Shown here piece by piece: positions 1 through 6,554 of a stretch of DNA of 10,347 nt. The translations under genes were made by a program, and so were the position numbers. This DNA is from Pseudomonadota bacterium. GTDB taxonomy: Bacteria; Pseudomonadota; Alphaproteobacteria; Rhizobiales; Xanthobacteraceae. Each line of letters starts with the position of its first letter. The stretch's first letter is position 1. Under the pieces are notes generated by a model. It worked only from the letters and a program-made list of their open reading frames with translations, ran no database searches and had not been told where the DNA came from. Location of the stretch: assembly GCA_023392205.1 (NCBI GenBank), contig JAEVZN010000015.1, positions 1 to 10,347 of the forward strand, given 5' to 3'.

Positions 1-394
1 CGACCATGTTGCCGTCCTTGCCGCACAGGCCCACCGCCTTGCCGCCCGCCTGGTTGATATGGCTGACGATCTGCTTGTTGATCGATCCGGCCAGGACCAT
101 TTCCACGATCTCGACGGTCGCCGCATCGGTCACCCGCAAGCCGCCGGAGAATTGCGACTTGATGCCGAGCCGATTGAGCATCGCCGCAATCTGTGGCCCG
201 CCGCCATGCACGACCACCGGATTGATGGCGGTCTGTTCCAGCAGCACGATATCGCGGGCAAAGGCGCGGGCGGCGTCTTCCTCGCCCATTGCGTGGCCGC
301 CATATTTGATCACGACGGTTTCCTCGTCGTAGCGCTGCATATGGGGCAGCGCCTCGGAAAGGATACGGGCCTGATCGTAGGGCGAGACCGTCAT
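1..394 (-). CDS. argB: Acetylglutamate kinase ArgB, N-terminal part (runs off the left edge)
   Basis: This enzyme phosphorylates N-acetyl-L-glutamate with ATP, the second step of arginine biosynthesis in the cytoplasm. Only the first 131 codons are present. They show the amino-acid-kinase fold signatures: KYGGHAMG at residues 30-37 with the catalytic lysine K30, the glycine-rich VVHGGGPQ at 61-68, the substrate-binding region GGLRVTD at 84-90 with R87, and AGSINKQIV at 102-110. The ATG at 392-394 is preceded by AAGGA about ten bases upstream and gives the usual start of alphaproteobacterial ArgB (a short helix before the kinase core). It lies last in the minus-strand block, 85 bases after the DUF423 gene. 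That gap contains a hairpin, so argB may be cotranscribed or have its own control. Identity is certain; the C-terminal half lies outside the window. Confidence 0.97.
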   Translation of the reverse strand, partial: MTVSPYDQARILSEALPHMQRYDEETVVIKYGGHAMGEEDAARAFARDIVLLEQTAINPVVVHGGGPQIAAMLNRLGIKSQFSGGLRVTDAATVEIVEMVLAGSINKQIVSHINQAGGKAVGLCGKDGNMV

Positions 395-433
395 GTGGGG
401 CGTCCTTGCGGCAAAGATCGCCGTGCTTTTAGC

Positions 434-458
434 GGCCTCTTCGCCGATCCGAAAGGCC
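434..458 (-). other. Bulged hairpin between the DUF423 gene and argB
   Basis: On the plus strand GGCCT, one bulged C, TTCG, a six-base loop and then CGAA and AGGCC form a nine-pair stem with a single-base bulge. It lies in the 85-base gap upstream of argB. In the direction of argB transcription the stem is followed by GCTAAAAGC, not a run of T, so it does not look like a factor-independent terminator. It may be an RNA processing or attenuation element in the argB leader, or have no role. This is structure seen by eye, not folded by program. Confidence 0.35.
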
Positions 459-479
459 TGCGACCTACGGATTTTCTTT

Positions 480-839
480 TCAGCGCAGCGCCAGAAACGC
501 CGCGACGGCGAGCAGCGCCCAGCCGCCGATCATGATCATGCCGCCGGTCGGGGCCGCCATCGGGAACAGGCGATGGCCCGTATAGGCGCGCAAGGCCAGA
601 TCGCCGGCGAACAGCGCTACGCCCAGCAGCAGGGCGCACGCAGCGACCAACCCGGTGGGGCGATTGACCAGCCCCTGTGCGATCCCAAGGCAGGCCGCGA
701 TGACGGCGGGCGCGTGGAGAAGCAGCATCTGGCCGGCGCTGTCGAGGCCGCTGCCCGGCCTGGAATGCGCGCCGGCAGCGGCGAACACGACGCCGAGGCA
801 GCCGAATATCGCTGCAATCCCGATCAAGACATGCAGCAT
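480..839 (-). CDS. DUF423 family small membrane protein
   Basis: The product is a 119-residue hydrophobic protein of the DUF423 (YgdD-like) family, whose biochemical function is unknown. Four membrane segments are visible, at roughly residues 3-23, 39-57, 64-82 and 98-117. The family's GAH motif (AAAGAHS) sits near residue 25, and the conserved AAPTGG turn near residues 94-99 leads into the last helix. The length is normal for the family. The ATG start is ten bases after the engB stop, which points to translation from the same transcript. Its position between engB and argB is an insertion into an otherwise conserved order. The family call is by recognised motifs and topology, not by search. 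No function should be inferred beyond an integral inner-membrane protein. Confidence 0.85.
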   Translation of the reverse strand: MLHVLIGIAAIFGCLGVVFAAAGAHSRPGSGLDSAGQMLLLHAPAVIAACLGIAQGLVNRPTGLVAACALLLGVALFAGDLALRAYTGHRLFPMAAPTGGMIMIGGWALLAVAAFLALR

Positions 840-849
840 TCTCGTCTCC

Positions 850-1494
850 CTATTTTCGCTCGGCCACCAGCCGCGCGATGGCCGCCCGCAATTCCGGGAT
901 GCCGGTGCCTTCGCGTGACGATGTCGTCAGGATATCGGGAAAGGCCGCGGCATTTTTTGCCATTTGCGTGCCGATGTCCACGACGCGCGCGGCAAGGTCC
1001 CTGGCCGGCATCTGATCGCATTTGGTCAGCACGATCTGATGGCTCACCGCCGCCAGCTTCAACAGGTCGAGGGCCGGCTTGTCGGCTTCCTTGATGCCGT
1101 GCCGGGCATCGATGAGGACATAGACGCGGGCGAGGCTGGCGCGGCCTTGCAGATAGGAATGGATCAGGGCGGTCCAGGATTTGATCTTGGATTTCGGCGC
1201 TTCCGCATAGCCATAGCCCGGCATATCGGCGAGCCGCAGATCGTCCGGGCCCTGGAAGAAGATGATCTCCTGGGTGCGGCCGGGCGTGTGCGAGGTGCGC
1301 GCCAGCGCCTTGCGTCCGGTGCCTGCATTGATCAGCGACGACTTGCCGGCATTGGAGCGGCCGGCAAAGGCAATCTCCAGACCCTGCATGGGCGGCAGCG
1401 AATCCATCCCGGCCGCCGCCCACAGGAATTGCCAGTCGCCGGCGAAGAGTTTGCGGCCGGCCTCGATCTCCGCTGCGGTGAAGCCCTCGGCCAT
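850..1494 (-). CDS. engB: Ribosome biogenesis GTPase EngB (YihA/YsxC)
   Basis: EngB is a small TRAFAC-class GTPase needed for late assembly of the large ribosomal subunit in many bacteria. The 214-residue product shows all G boxes: G1 GRSNAGKSS at 45-53, G2 with T70 in HTPGRTQ, G3 DMPGYG at 90-95, G4 TKCD at 157-160, and the G5-like TSSREGTG at 191-198. The length matches the family. The frame stays open upstream into yidC. The ATG at 1492-1494 (start MAEGFT) is chosen because it follows the yidC stop by 17 bases and gives the expected N-terminal helix; a GTG at 1501-1503 is the alternative. A weak purine-rich GGTGG lies just upstream. The gene belongs to the rpmH-rnpA-yidC-engB block, linking it to ribosome and membrane biogenesis genes. 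Confidence 0.95.
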   Translation of the reverse strand: MAEGFTAAEIEAGRKLFAGDWQFLWAAAGMDSLPPMQGLEIAFAGRSNAGKSSLINAGTGRKALARTSHTPGRTQEIIFFQGPDDLRLADMPGYGYAEAPKSKIKSWTALIHSYLQGRASLARVYVLIDARHGIKEADKPALDLLKLAAVSHQIVLTKCDQMPARDLAARVVDIGTQMAKNAAAFPDILTTSSREGTGIPELRAAIARLVAERK

Positions 1495-1511
1495 CTGCGC
1501 CACCGGCGCCG

Positions 1512-3407
1512 TCAGGTCGTGGGCTTTTGCGGCGGCTTCCTGCCGAACAATTCCAGGATGTTGTCCCAGAGTTCGATTTTCGCGCCGTGCTTCTTCATGA
1601 TGTAGGATTGCTGCAGCACCGACAGCGTGTTGTTCCAGGCCCAGTAGATCACGAGACCGGCCGGGAAACTCGCCAGCATGAAAGTGAAGATCAGCGGCAT
1701 CCAGTCGAAGATCATCTTCTGGGTCGGATCCGGCGGCGACGGGTTCAGCTTCATCTGGAACCACATCGTGATGCCCATGATGATCGGCCAGATGCCGACA
1801 TGCAGGAACGAGCCGATGGCGACGCCGAGATAGGCGGACGGCTCCGGCAGCAGACCGAACAGGCTGAAGAGGTTGGTCGGATCGATGGCCGCGAGATCGC
1901 GAATCCAGCCGAAGAACGGCGCGTGGCGCATTTCGATGGTGACGAACAGCACCTTGTAGAGCGCGAAGAAGACCGGGATCTGGATCAGGATCGGCAAACA
2001 GCCGGCAAGCGGATTGATCTTCTCCTGCTTGTACAATTCCATCAGCGCCTGCTGCTGCTTGACCTTGTCGTCGGCATAGCGGTCGCGGATCGCCATCATC
2101 TGCGGCTGTACCGTCTTCATCTTGGCCATCGAGGCGTAGGATTTGCTGGCGAGCGGGAAGAAGACGATCTTGATGATGACCGTGACGATGAGGATCGCCA
2201 GGCCGAAATTGCCGAACAGCCGGAAGAAGTAATCCATCATCCAGAACAGCGGCTTGGTGATGAAATAGAACCAGCCCCAGTCGATCAGCAATTCGAAGCG
2301 GTTGAGCTTCAGCGCATTGTCGTAGCCGTCGATGACGGAGACTTCCTTGGCGCCGGCGAACAGGCGGCCCATCGCGGTGCCGGTCCCGCCCGGCGCAATC
2401 GTCACCGGATCGAGCAGGTAATCGGTCTGGAATGCGATGCGGTTATTGACGTCGCTGGCCGCAAAGCGCGCCTTCAGCTTGGCATCGCTCGCGGGCAGCA
2501 GCGTTGCCGCCCAGTATTTGTCGGTGATGCCGAGCCAGGCATTGGTCGTGTCGAAGGTGATCTGCTTCTTCGACTCGATATCGCTGTAGCCGATTTCCTG
2601 CAGGCCATTGTCGCCCATGACGCCGATCAGGCCTTCATGCAGGATGTAATAGCCGAAGGTCTGCGGGCGGCCATGGCGGCTAACGAGGCCATAGGGGTAC
2701 AGCGTCACGGGTTCGGCGCCACGGTTGAGCACCGTATCCTGCACCGTGAACAGGTAATTCTCATCGATCGTGATGTTGCGCCGGAATTCGAGGCCGGCGC
2801 CGTTGTCGTAGGTGAGCGTGACCGGACTGCCGATCCCGAGCGTGGCACTGCCTTCCTGCGTCCAGATCGTATCCGGTCCGGGCAGTTTCAGCGGCGAGCC
2901 GGCCGCCGCCACCCAGCCGAAATCGGCATAGAAGGGCGCCGGACTGCCCTGCGGCGCCAGCAGGACGATTGGAGGCGAATTGCGGTCGACCGTCTCGCGA
3001 TACTTGATCAACGCCAGATCGTCGATCCGCGCGCCGCGCAGCGACACCGATCCCTGCACGCTCGGAGTATCGACCTTCACACGCGGCGCCGCGGCCACGA
3101 CGGATTCGCGGGTCAGCGGCTGGCCGGGCAGGGTGATCTGTCCCGGCGCCTGCGGCGCCACGCCAGGCTGCGGAGCGGCGCCGGGTTGCGGAGCGGCGCC
3201 GGGTTGCGGGGTGACCTGCGGCTGCGGAACGCCGCCGGGTGCGGGCTGTGCCTGTTGTTGCTGCTGTTGCTGTTGTATCTGCTGCTGCCGCTGCGCCTCC
3301 TGGCGCTGCTTTTCCATCTGCGGCATGCCGACGAAGTATTGCCATCCGATGATCACGAGCACGGACAGCCCGATCGCGAGGATCATATTCTTCTGGTCGT
3401 TGATCAT
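1512..3407 (-). CDS. yidC: Membrane protein insertase YidC
   Basis: YidC inserts proteins into the inner membrane, alone or with SecYEG. The 631-residue protein begins with the typical MINDQKN start and a first membrane helix at about 8-26. A Q-rich tract (about 41-52) and a P/Q/G/A linker with repeated PQPGAA units (about 67-90) follow, then a large periplasmic domain (about 100-355) and the conserved insertase core. The core has the cytoplasmic coiled region YASMAKMKTVQPQM and the hallmark EKINPLAGCLPILIQIP, followed by three more membrane helices. A lysine (in VIIKIVFFPL) sits where the E. coli protein has its groove arginine; from memory this is common in Alphaproteobacteria. The protein is slightly longer than usual because of the linker. 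It starts 17 bases after rnpA and is followed closely by engB. Confidence 0.98.
   Translation of the reverse strand: MINDQKNMILAIGLSVLVIIGWQYFVGMPQMEKQRQEAQRQQQIQQQQQQQQAQPAPGGVPQPQVTPQPGAAPQPGAAPQPGVAPQAPGQITLPGQPLTRESVVAAAPRVKVDTPSVQGSVSLRGARIDDLALIKYRETVDRNSPPIVLLAPQGSPAPFYADFGWVAAAGSPLKLPGPDTIWTQEGSATLGIGSPVTLTYDNGAGLEFRRNITIDENYLFTVQDTVLNRGAEPVTLYPYGLVSRHGRPQTFGYYILHEGLIGVMGDNGLQEIGYSDIESKKQITFDTTNAWLGITDKYWAATLLPASDAKLKARFAASDVNNRIAFQTDYLLDPVTIAPGGTGTAMGRLFAGAKEVSVIDGYDNALKLNRFELLIDWGWFYFITKPLFWMMDYFFRLFGNFGLAILIVTVIIKIVFFPLASKSYASMAKMKTVQPQMMAIRDRYADDKVKQQQALMELYKQEKINPLAGCLPILIQIPVFFALYKVLFVTIEMRHAPFFGWIRDLAAIDPTNLFSLFGLLPEPSAYLGVAIGSFLHVGIWPIIMGITMWFQMKLNPSPPDPTQKMIFDWMPLIFTFMLASFPAGLVIYWAWNNTLSVLQQSYIMKKHGAKIELWDNILELFGRKPPQKPTT
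3171..3206 (-). repeat. Two perfect 18-base tandem units in yidC encoding PQPGAA-type repeats
   Basis: CGGAGCGGCGCCGGGTTG occurs twice head to tail on the plus strand (3171-3188 and 3189-3206). Each unit encodes six residues of the YidC linker, and imperfect copies lie on either side. The unit length is a multiple of three, so copy-number change would leave the reading frame intact. A CAG/CTG-rich stretch coding for the neighbouring glutamine tract lies at about 3252-3290. Confidence 0.85.
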
Positions 3408-3424
3408 GCGTGCAGGCTCGCAGG

Positions 3425-3793
3425 TTAGCCGGTTCGGGGTATCTTGGCCTTCAAGGCTTGGCGCTGCTTGCGGGTGCGGGCCAGAGCTTTGCCGTAATCG
3501 GATGTAAGCTGCGCAAAATTGGCGGACAGCGCAGCGCGCCGGCCCACCAATACATAATCGTGTCCCGGCTGCAGTGCGTCTTCTGACGCCAGCCGCACAA
3601 GCTCACGCAGCCTGCGCCGCACCCGGTTGCGCTCGACCGCATTGCCGACCTTCTTGGAGACCGTGAAGCCCACCCGGACCGGTCCATGATCGCTGCGATC
3701 CCGCATCTGCATCACGAAGGTCGCAGCCGGAATCTTGATCCCACAGGAAGCGGCCAGAAAATCCGCGCGCTTTCGCAGCCGCTCCATCGTCAT
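3425..3793 (-). CDS. rnpA: Ribonuclease P protein component
   Basis: RnpA is the protein cofactor that helps the RNase P RNA bind and cleave the 5' leader of precursor tRNAs. The 122-residue basic protein carries the signature KKVGNAVERNRVRRRLRE at 47-64, including the RNR box, and an N-terminal ERLRKRADF start typical of the family. A second in-frame ATG lies two codons downstream (3785-3787), so the start could be MERL rather than MTMERL. The gene follows rpmH by 24 bases with no stop codon between them in the shared reading frame, and precedes yidC by 17 bases. This is the classic rpmH-rnpA-yidC order. Confidence 0.97.
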   Translation of the reverse strand: MTMERLRKRADFLAASCGIKIPAATFVMQMRDRSDHGPVRVGFTVSKKVGNAVERNRVRRRLRELVRLASEDALQPGHDYVLVGRRAALSANFAQLTSDYGKALARTRKQRQALKAKIPRTG

Positions 3794-3802
3794 CTCGACG
3801 GC

Positions 3803-3846
3803 CTTGCGGCCGCGGGATCAAGCGCTCAGACGCTTGCGGCCGCGGG
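3803..3846. repeat. 14-base direct repeat spanning the rpmH stop codon
   Basis: CTTGCGGCCGCGGG is present at 3803-3816 and again at 3833-3846, exactly 30 bases apart. One copy lies in the rpmH-rnpA gap and the other inside the rpmH coding end (codons for RGRK). Because 30 is a multiple of three, slippage between the copies would remove the rpmH stop and join L34 in frame to RnpA. Confidence 0.8.
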
Positions 3847-3952
3847 CGCGGCGAGCCGCCACCACCTTGCGTCCGCCAACGGTGGCCATGCGGGCGCGGA
3901 AACCATGCCGACGCTTGCGCACGAGCTTGCTGGGTTGATAGGTCCGTTTCAC
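3818..3952 (-). CDS. rpmH: 50S ribosomal protein L34
   Basis: L34 is a small, very basic protein of the large ribosomal subunit. The 44-residue product begins [20 protein letters not shown] and ends GRKRLSA, an unmistakable match to the family along its whole length. The start codon is GTG at 3950-3952. No ATG could replace it without losing the invariant N-terminus, and GGAG sits nine bases upstream as a ribosome binding site. It is the first gene of the minus-strand block. A strong promoter-like pair lies about 110 bases upstream, which leaves an untranslated leader of roughly 100 bases. Confidence 0.97.
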   Translation of the reverse strand: MKRTYQPSKLVRKRRHGFRARMATVGGRKVVAARRARGRKRLSA

Positions 3953-4058
3953 GGGGTCTTTCTCCGCGGTCGCGGCGTAATGCCGGTTTTTCGGGTGAAG
4001 CGCACCGGGACGCTCTCCCGCAAGTCTGCGAGGGCCGCCAGTGTCGGAATTCGAGGGG

Positions 4059-4088
4059 CTTATACGGGAATGGCAAGGGTTTCGTCAA
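4059..4088 (-). promoter_or_regulatory. Sigma-70 type promoter for the rpmH-rnpA-yidC block
   Basis: Reading the minus strand, TTGACG (4088-4083) and TATAAG (4064-4059) are separated by 18 bases. This is a close match to the housekeeping consensus in an otherwise GC-rich region. The expected transcription start is near 4052, about 100 bases before the rpmH GTG. Position and orientation fit a ribosomal protein promoter; it was found by eye only. Confidence 0.7.
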
Positions 4089-4146
4089 TGCGACCCGCGC
4101 CGGCGCCGGCTTTAGCGGCGGCGGCATTTCTTCTCACTTGTCAGTG

Positions 4147-4171
4147 ACCTGGGCGCTCTGACGCGCCCGGT
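4147..4171. other. Bulged inverted repeat in the divergent promoter region
   Basis: ACC, a bulged T, GGGCGC, the loop TCTGAC, GCGCCC and then GGT form a nine-pair stem. It lies about 40 bases before the VTT gene start and about 60 bases upstream of the rpmH promoter. No run of T follows on either strand, so a terminator is unlikely. It could be an operator or lie in a leader. The rest of the 3953-4212 gap shows no gene. Confidence 0.35.
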
Positions 4172-4212
4172 CATGTATAGGCTATTTTGGAAAATTAGCG
4201 CTTTCCAGAGCC

Positions 4213-5028
4213 ATGTCCGATCGGAATCGTGTGACTGAGCCTCCTGCATACCCGGATCGGGGTGTCCCAAACGGCGCCGGATGGCGCCGTGCGGCGCCGC
4301 TTATTGTGCTGGTAGCGGCTGCGATCCTGGTCCTTGCCATGGGGTGGCACCGCGCCTTGACACTCGAAACCCTGGTTCGCCATCGGGCGGAACTGATGGC
4401 TTTTGTGAACGAGCATGTGCTCGGGGCGATTGCGGCCTTCGTTGCGCTGTATGTCGCGGTGGTCTCACTGTCCTTGCCGGGTGCGACAATACTGACGGTC
4501 GCCGGCGGCATCCTGTTCGGCACGGCCATTGGCGGGGTCGCGGCCATGGTGGGGGCGACGCTCGGAGCCGCGGTCATATTCCTGGTCGCGCGCAGCGCCT
4601 TCGGCGAGACTTTGGTGCGGCGGGCCGGTCCGCGTCTGCAGAAACTGGCCGAGGGCTTCCGCCGCAATGCGGTCAGCTACATGCTGTTTCTGCGGCTGGT
4701 GCCGGTCTTCCCCTTTTTTCTGGTCAACCTGGCCGGCGCGGCTTTTCGGGTGCCGCTGCCGACATTCGTCGCCACCACGGCGATCGGGATCGTCCCTGCA
4801 ACCTTCGCTTTTGCCCTGACCGGGCGAGGACTCGATTCGGCCCTCGCAGCGCAGGCCGAAGCCTTCCGCGCATGCGAAGCGGCGGGGCGCAGCGATTGCG
4901 AGATCGGCTTCGATCTTTACGCTGCGCTGACGCCGCAATTGCTGCTCGCCATGTTCGCGCTTGGCTGTCTCGCCCTGGTGCCGGTCTTTGTTTCGCGCTT
5001 CCAGGCACCCCCGGACCGGTCGCGATGA
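4213..5028 (+). CDS. TVP38/TMEM64 family (VTT domain) inner-membrane protein
   Basis: The 271-residue integral membrane protein belongs to the DedA/VTT superfamily, whose better-known members are linked to lipid scrambling, membrane homeostasis and metal or stress tolerance. Membrane segments are seen at about residues 28-44, 67-104 (including the re-entrant-like SLSLPGATILTVAGG), 108-127, 162-200 and 240-261. The family signature is FLRLVPVFPFFLVNLAGAAF at 159-178. Between the last two hydrophobic segments is a loop with two cysteines, C221 and C229 (ACEAAGRSDCE), which could form a disulfide. The ATG at 4213 has only a weak ribosome site (CCAGAG). It is followed 61 bases later by a flavin disulfide reductase gene, a pairing I recall from other proteobacteria. 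Substrate unknown. Confidence 0.88.
   Translation: MSDRNRVTEPPAYPDRGVPNGAGWRRAAPLIVLVAAAILVLAMGWHRALTLETLVRHRAELMAFVNEHVLGAIAAFVALYVAVVSLSLPGATILTVAGGILFGTAIGGVAAMVGATLGAAVIFLVARSAFGETLVRRAGPRLQKLAEGFRRNAVSYMLFLRLVPVFPFFLVNLAGAAFRVPLPTFVATTAIGIVPATFAFALTGRGLDSALAAQAEAFRACEAAGRSDCEIGFDLYAALTPQLLLAMFALGCLALVPVFVSRFQAPPDRSR
4273..4298. repeat. Three GGCGCC palindromes at exact 10-base spacing
   Basis: GGCGCC begins at 4273, 4283 and 4293, each followed by G, inside the first 30 codons of the VTT gene. The 10-base period is not a multiple of three, so each copy falls in a different reading phase and does not reflect a protein repeat. One copy per helical turn places the sites on one face of the DNA. 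It may be chance in GC-rich sequence. Confidence 0.6.
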
Positions 5029-5089
5029 CCGGCGGAAGGTGGTGCGAGGCGACGTCACGCACGCGGTGCTTCCGGAAAGGGGCGTCCTG

Positions 5090-6523
5090 ATGGAGACGTT
5101 GCGGCCGGACATCTGCGTCATTGGCGCAGGCTCGGGCGGGTTGTCGGTCGCAGCAGGTGCGGCAGCACTGGGCGTCCCTGTCGTCCTGATCGAGAAGGAC
5201 CGGATGGGTGGCGATTGCCTGAATACCGGCTGCGTGCCGTCCAAGTCCCTGATCGCGGCTGCGCATCGCGCGCATGCCCTGCGCAATGCGGCGCCCTTCG
5301 GCATCGATGCCGGGCCGCTGAATGTGGAATTCGGGCGCGTACACGATCACGTCCAGAGCGTGATTGCCGCGATTGCGCCGACCGATTCAGCAGCGCGCTT
5401 TCGGGGCCTCGGCGTCAATGTGATTGCGGGCGTGGGGCGGTTCACCGATCCGGATACGGTTGCGGTCGGCGACCGGACCCTCGTCAAGGCGCGCCGCTTC
5501 GTCATTGCCACCGGCGCGCGCCCGGTGATCCCGCCGGTCCCTGGCCTCGATTCCGTGCCCTATCTCACCAACGAGACGATCTTCAATCTGCGCGATGGCC
5601 CACGGCATCTGATCATCATCGGCGGCGGTCCGATTGGCCTCGAACTCGCGCAGGCTTTCCGGCGTCTGGGCGCCGAGGTGACGGTGATCGAGGCCGCTAC
5701 GCCGCTGGCTGCCGAAGACCCCGAATGCGCGACGGTGGTGATCGACCGGCTGACCGCTGAAGGGGTGGATATGCGCATCGGCGCGAAAGTGACGGGGGTG
5801 GCTGGCGGCGCCGCAGATTCCGACGCTGTTACAGTGACTCTCGAAACCCCCGGAGGAACGGACACCATCGCGGGCAGCCATCTCCTGATCGCCACCGGTC
5901 GCCGTCCGGCCTTCGGCGAACTTGCGCTGGACAAGGCCGGCATCTTCACCGCGCCGGATGGCATCGTGGTCAATCGCAGCCTCCGCACCGCCAACCGGCG
6001 CGTCTACGCCATCGGGGATTGCGTCGCCGGGCCGCAATTCACCCATGCCGCCAATTATCAAGCGGGCCTGGTGCTGCGGGCCATCGTCTTTCGCCTCCCG
6101 GTCAAGGTGCGCCACGAGGTCATCCCGCGGGTCACCTACACCGATCCGGAACTGGCGCAGGCCGGGATGACCGAGGCGCAGGCCCGCGAGCAATACCGCG
6201 CGATCCGCATTCTGCGCTGGCCGTTTTACGAAAACGACCGTGCGCAGACCGAGCGCGACACGACAGGCCATATCAAGGTGGTGACCACGGCCTATGGCCG
6301 CATCCTTGGCGCAACGATCGTCGGGATCGGGGCCGGCGATCAGATTGCCCTGTGGGCGCTCGCCTTTTCGAAGGGGCTGAACGTGCGCGCGATGACCAAT
6401 GTGGTTTTCCCCTACCCCACCCGGACGGAGGCCGCGAAGCGGGCGGCTGTCGACTTTTTCGTGCCGGGTTTGACGAAGCCTTGGTTGCGCCGCATCATAG
6501 GTGTCTTGAGGGGGTTCGGGTGA
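5090..6523 (+). CDS. FAD-dependent NAD(P)-disulfide oxidoreductase (mercuric reductase/lipoamide dehydrogenase-like)
   Basis: This 477-residue class I flavoprotein disulfide reductase carries an FAD-binding GAGSGG at 12-17, the redox-active pair C43 and C48 in GGDCLNTGCVPSK, ATGARP at 140-145, a second nucleotide-binding site IIIGGGPIGLELA at 175-187, YAIGD at 306-310, and a C-terminal dimerisation domain. The usual HxHPTxxE acid-base motif reads FPYPTRTE at 440-447: the glutamate stays but the catalytic histidine is replaced by Y442. No vicinal C-terminal cysteines of true MerA are present, nor an N-terminal heavy-metal domain. The tail KPWLRRIIGVLRGFG is basic and hydrophobic and might touch the membrane. 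The ATG at 5090-5092 with AAAGGGG upstream is preferred over an upstream extension that lacks family features. The substrate is unknown; a role with the VTT protein is inferred. Confidence 0.9.
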   Translation: METLRPDICVIGAGSGGLSVAAGAAALGVPVVLIEKDRMGGDCLNTGCVPSKSLIAAAHRAHALRNAAPFGIDAGPLNVEFGRVHDHVQSVIAAIAPTDSAARFRGLGVNVIAGVGRFTDPDTVAVGDRTLVKARRFVIATGARPVIPPVPGLDSVPYLTNETIFNLRDGPRHLIIIGGGPIGLELAQAFRRLGAEVTVIEAATPLAAEDPECATVVIDRLTAEGVDMRIGAKVTGVAGGAADSDAVTVTLETPGGTDTIAGSHLLIATGRRPAFGELALDKAGIFTAPDGIVVNRSLRTANRRVYAIGDCVAGPQFTHAANYQAGLVLRAIVFRLPVKVRHEVIPRVTYTDPELAQAGMTEAQAREQYRAIRILRWPFYENDRAQTERDTTGHIKVVTTAYGRILGATIVGIGAGDQIALWALAFSKGLNVRAMTNVVFPYPTRTEAAKRAAVDFFVPGLTKPWLRRIIGVLRGFG

Positions 6524-6554
6524 TGTCGCCCGCCTCCAAAATTGGCAAACCGTG

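Noticed and set aside
850..1764. A longer EngB with 90 extra N-terminal residues
   Set aside because: The extension overlaps the yidC coding end and does not fit the family length; ATG at 1494 is preferred.
1527..3428. A 633-codon plus-strand open frame
   Set aside because: It is the antisense shadow of yidC, rich in R, D, H and L, with no recognisable motif; high GC keeps antisense frames open.
3953..4212. Replication origin near rpmH
   Set aside because: No DnaA box (TTATCCACA-like) clusters are seen, and dnaA is absent; in Alphaproteobacteria rpmH is usually not at the origin.
4961..5089. An N-terminal extension of the flavin reductase
   Set aside because: It overlaps the end of the VTT gene and has no family features; ATG at 5090 has a good ribosome site.
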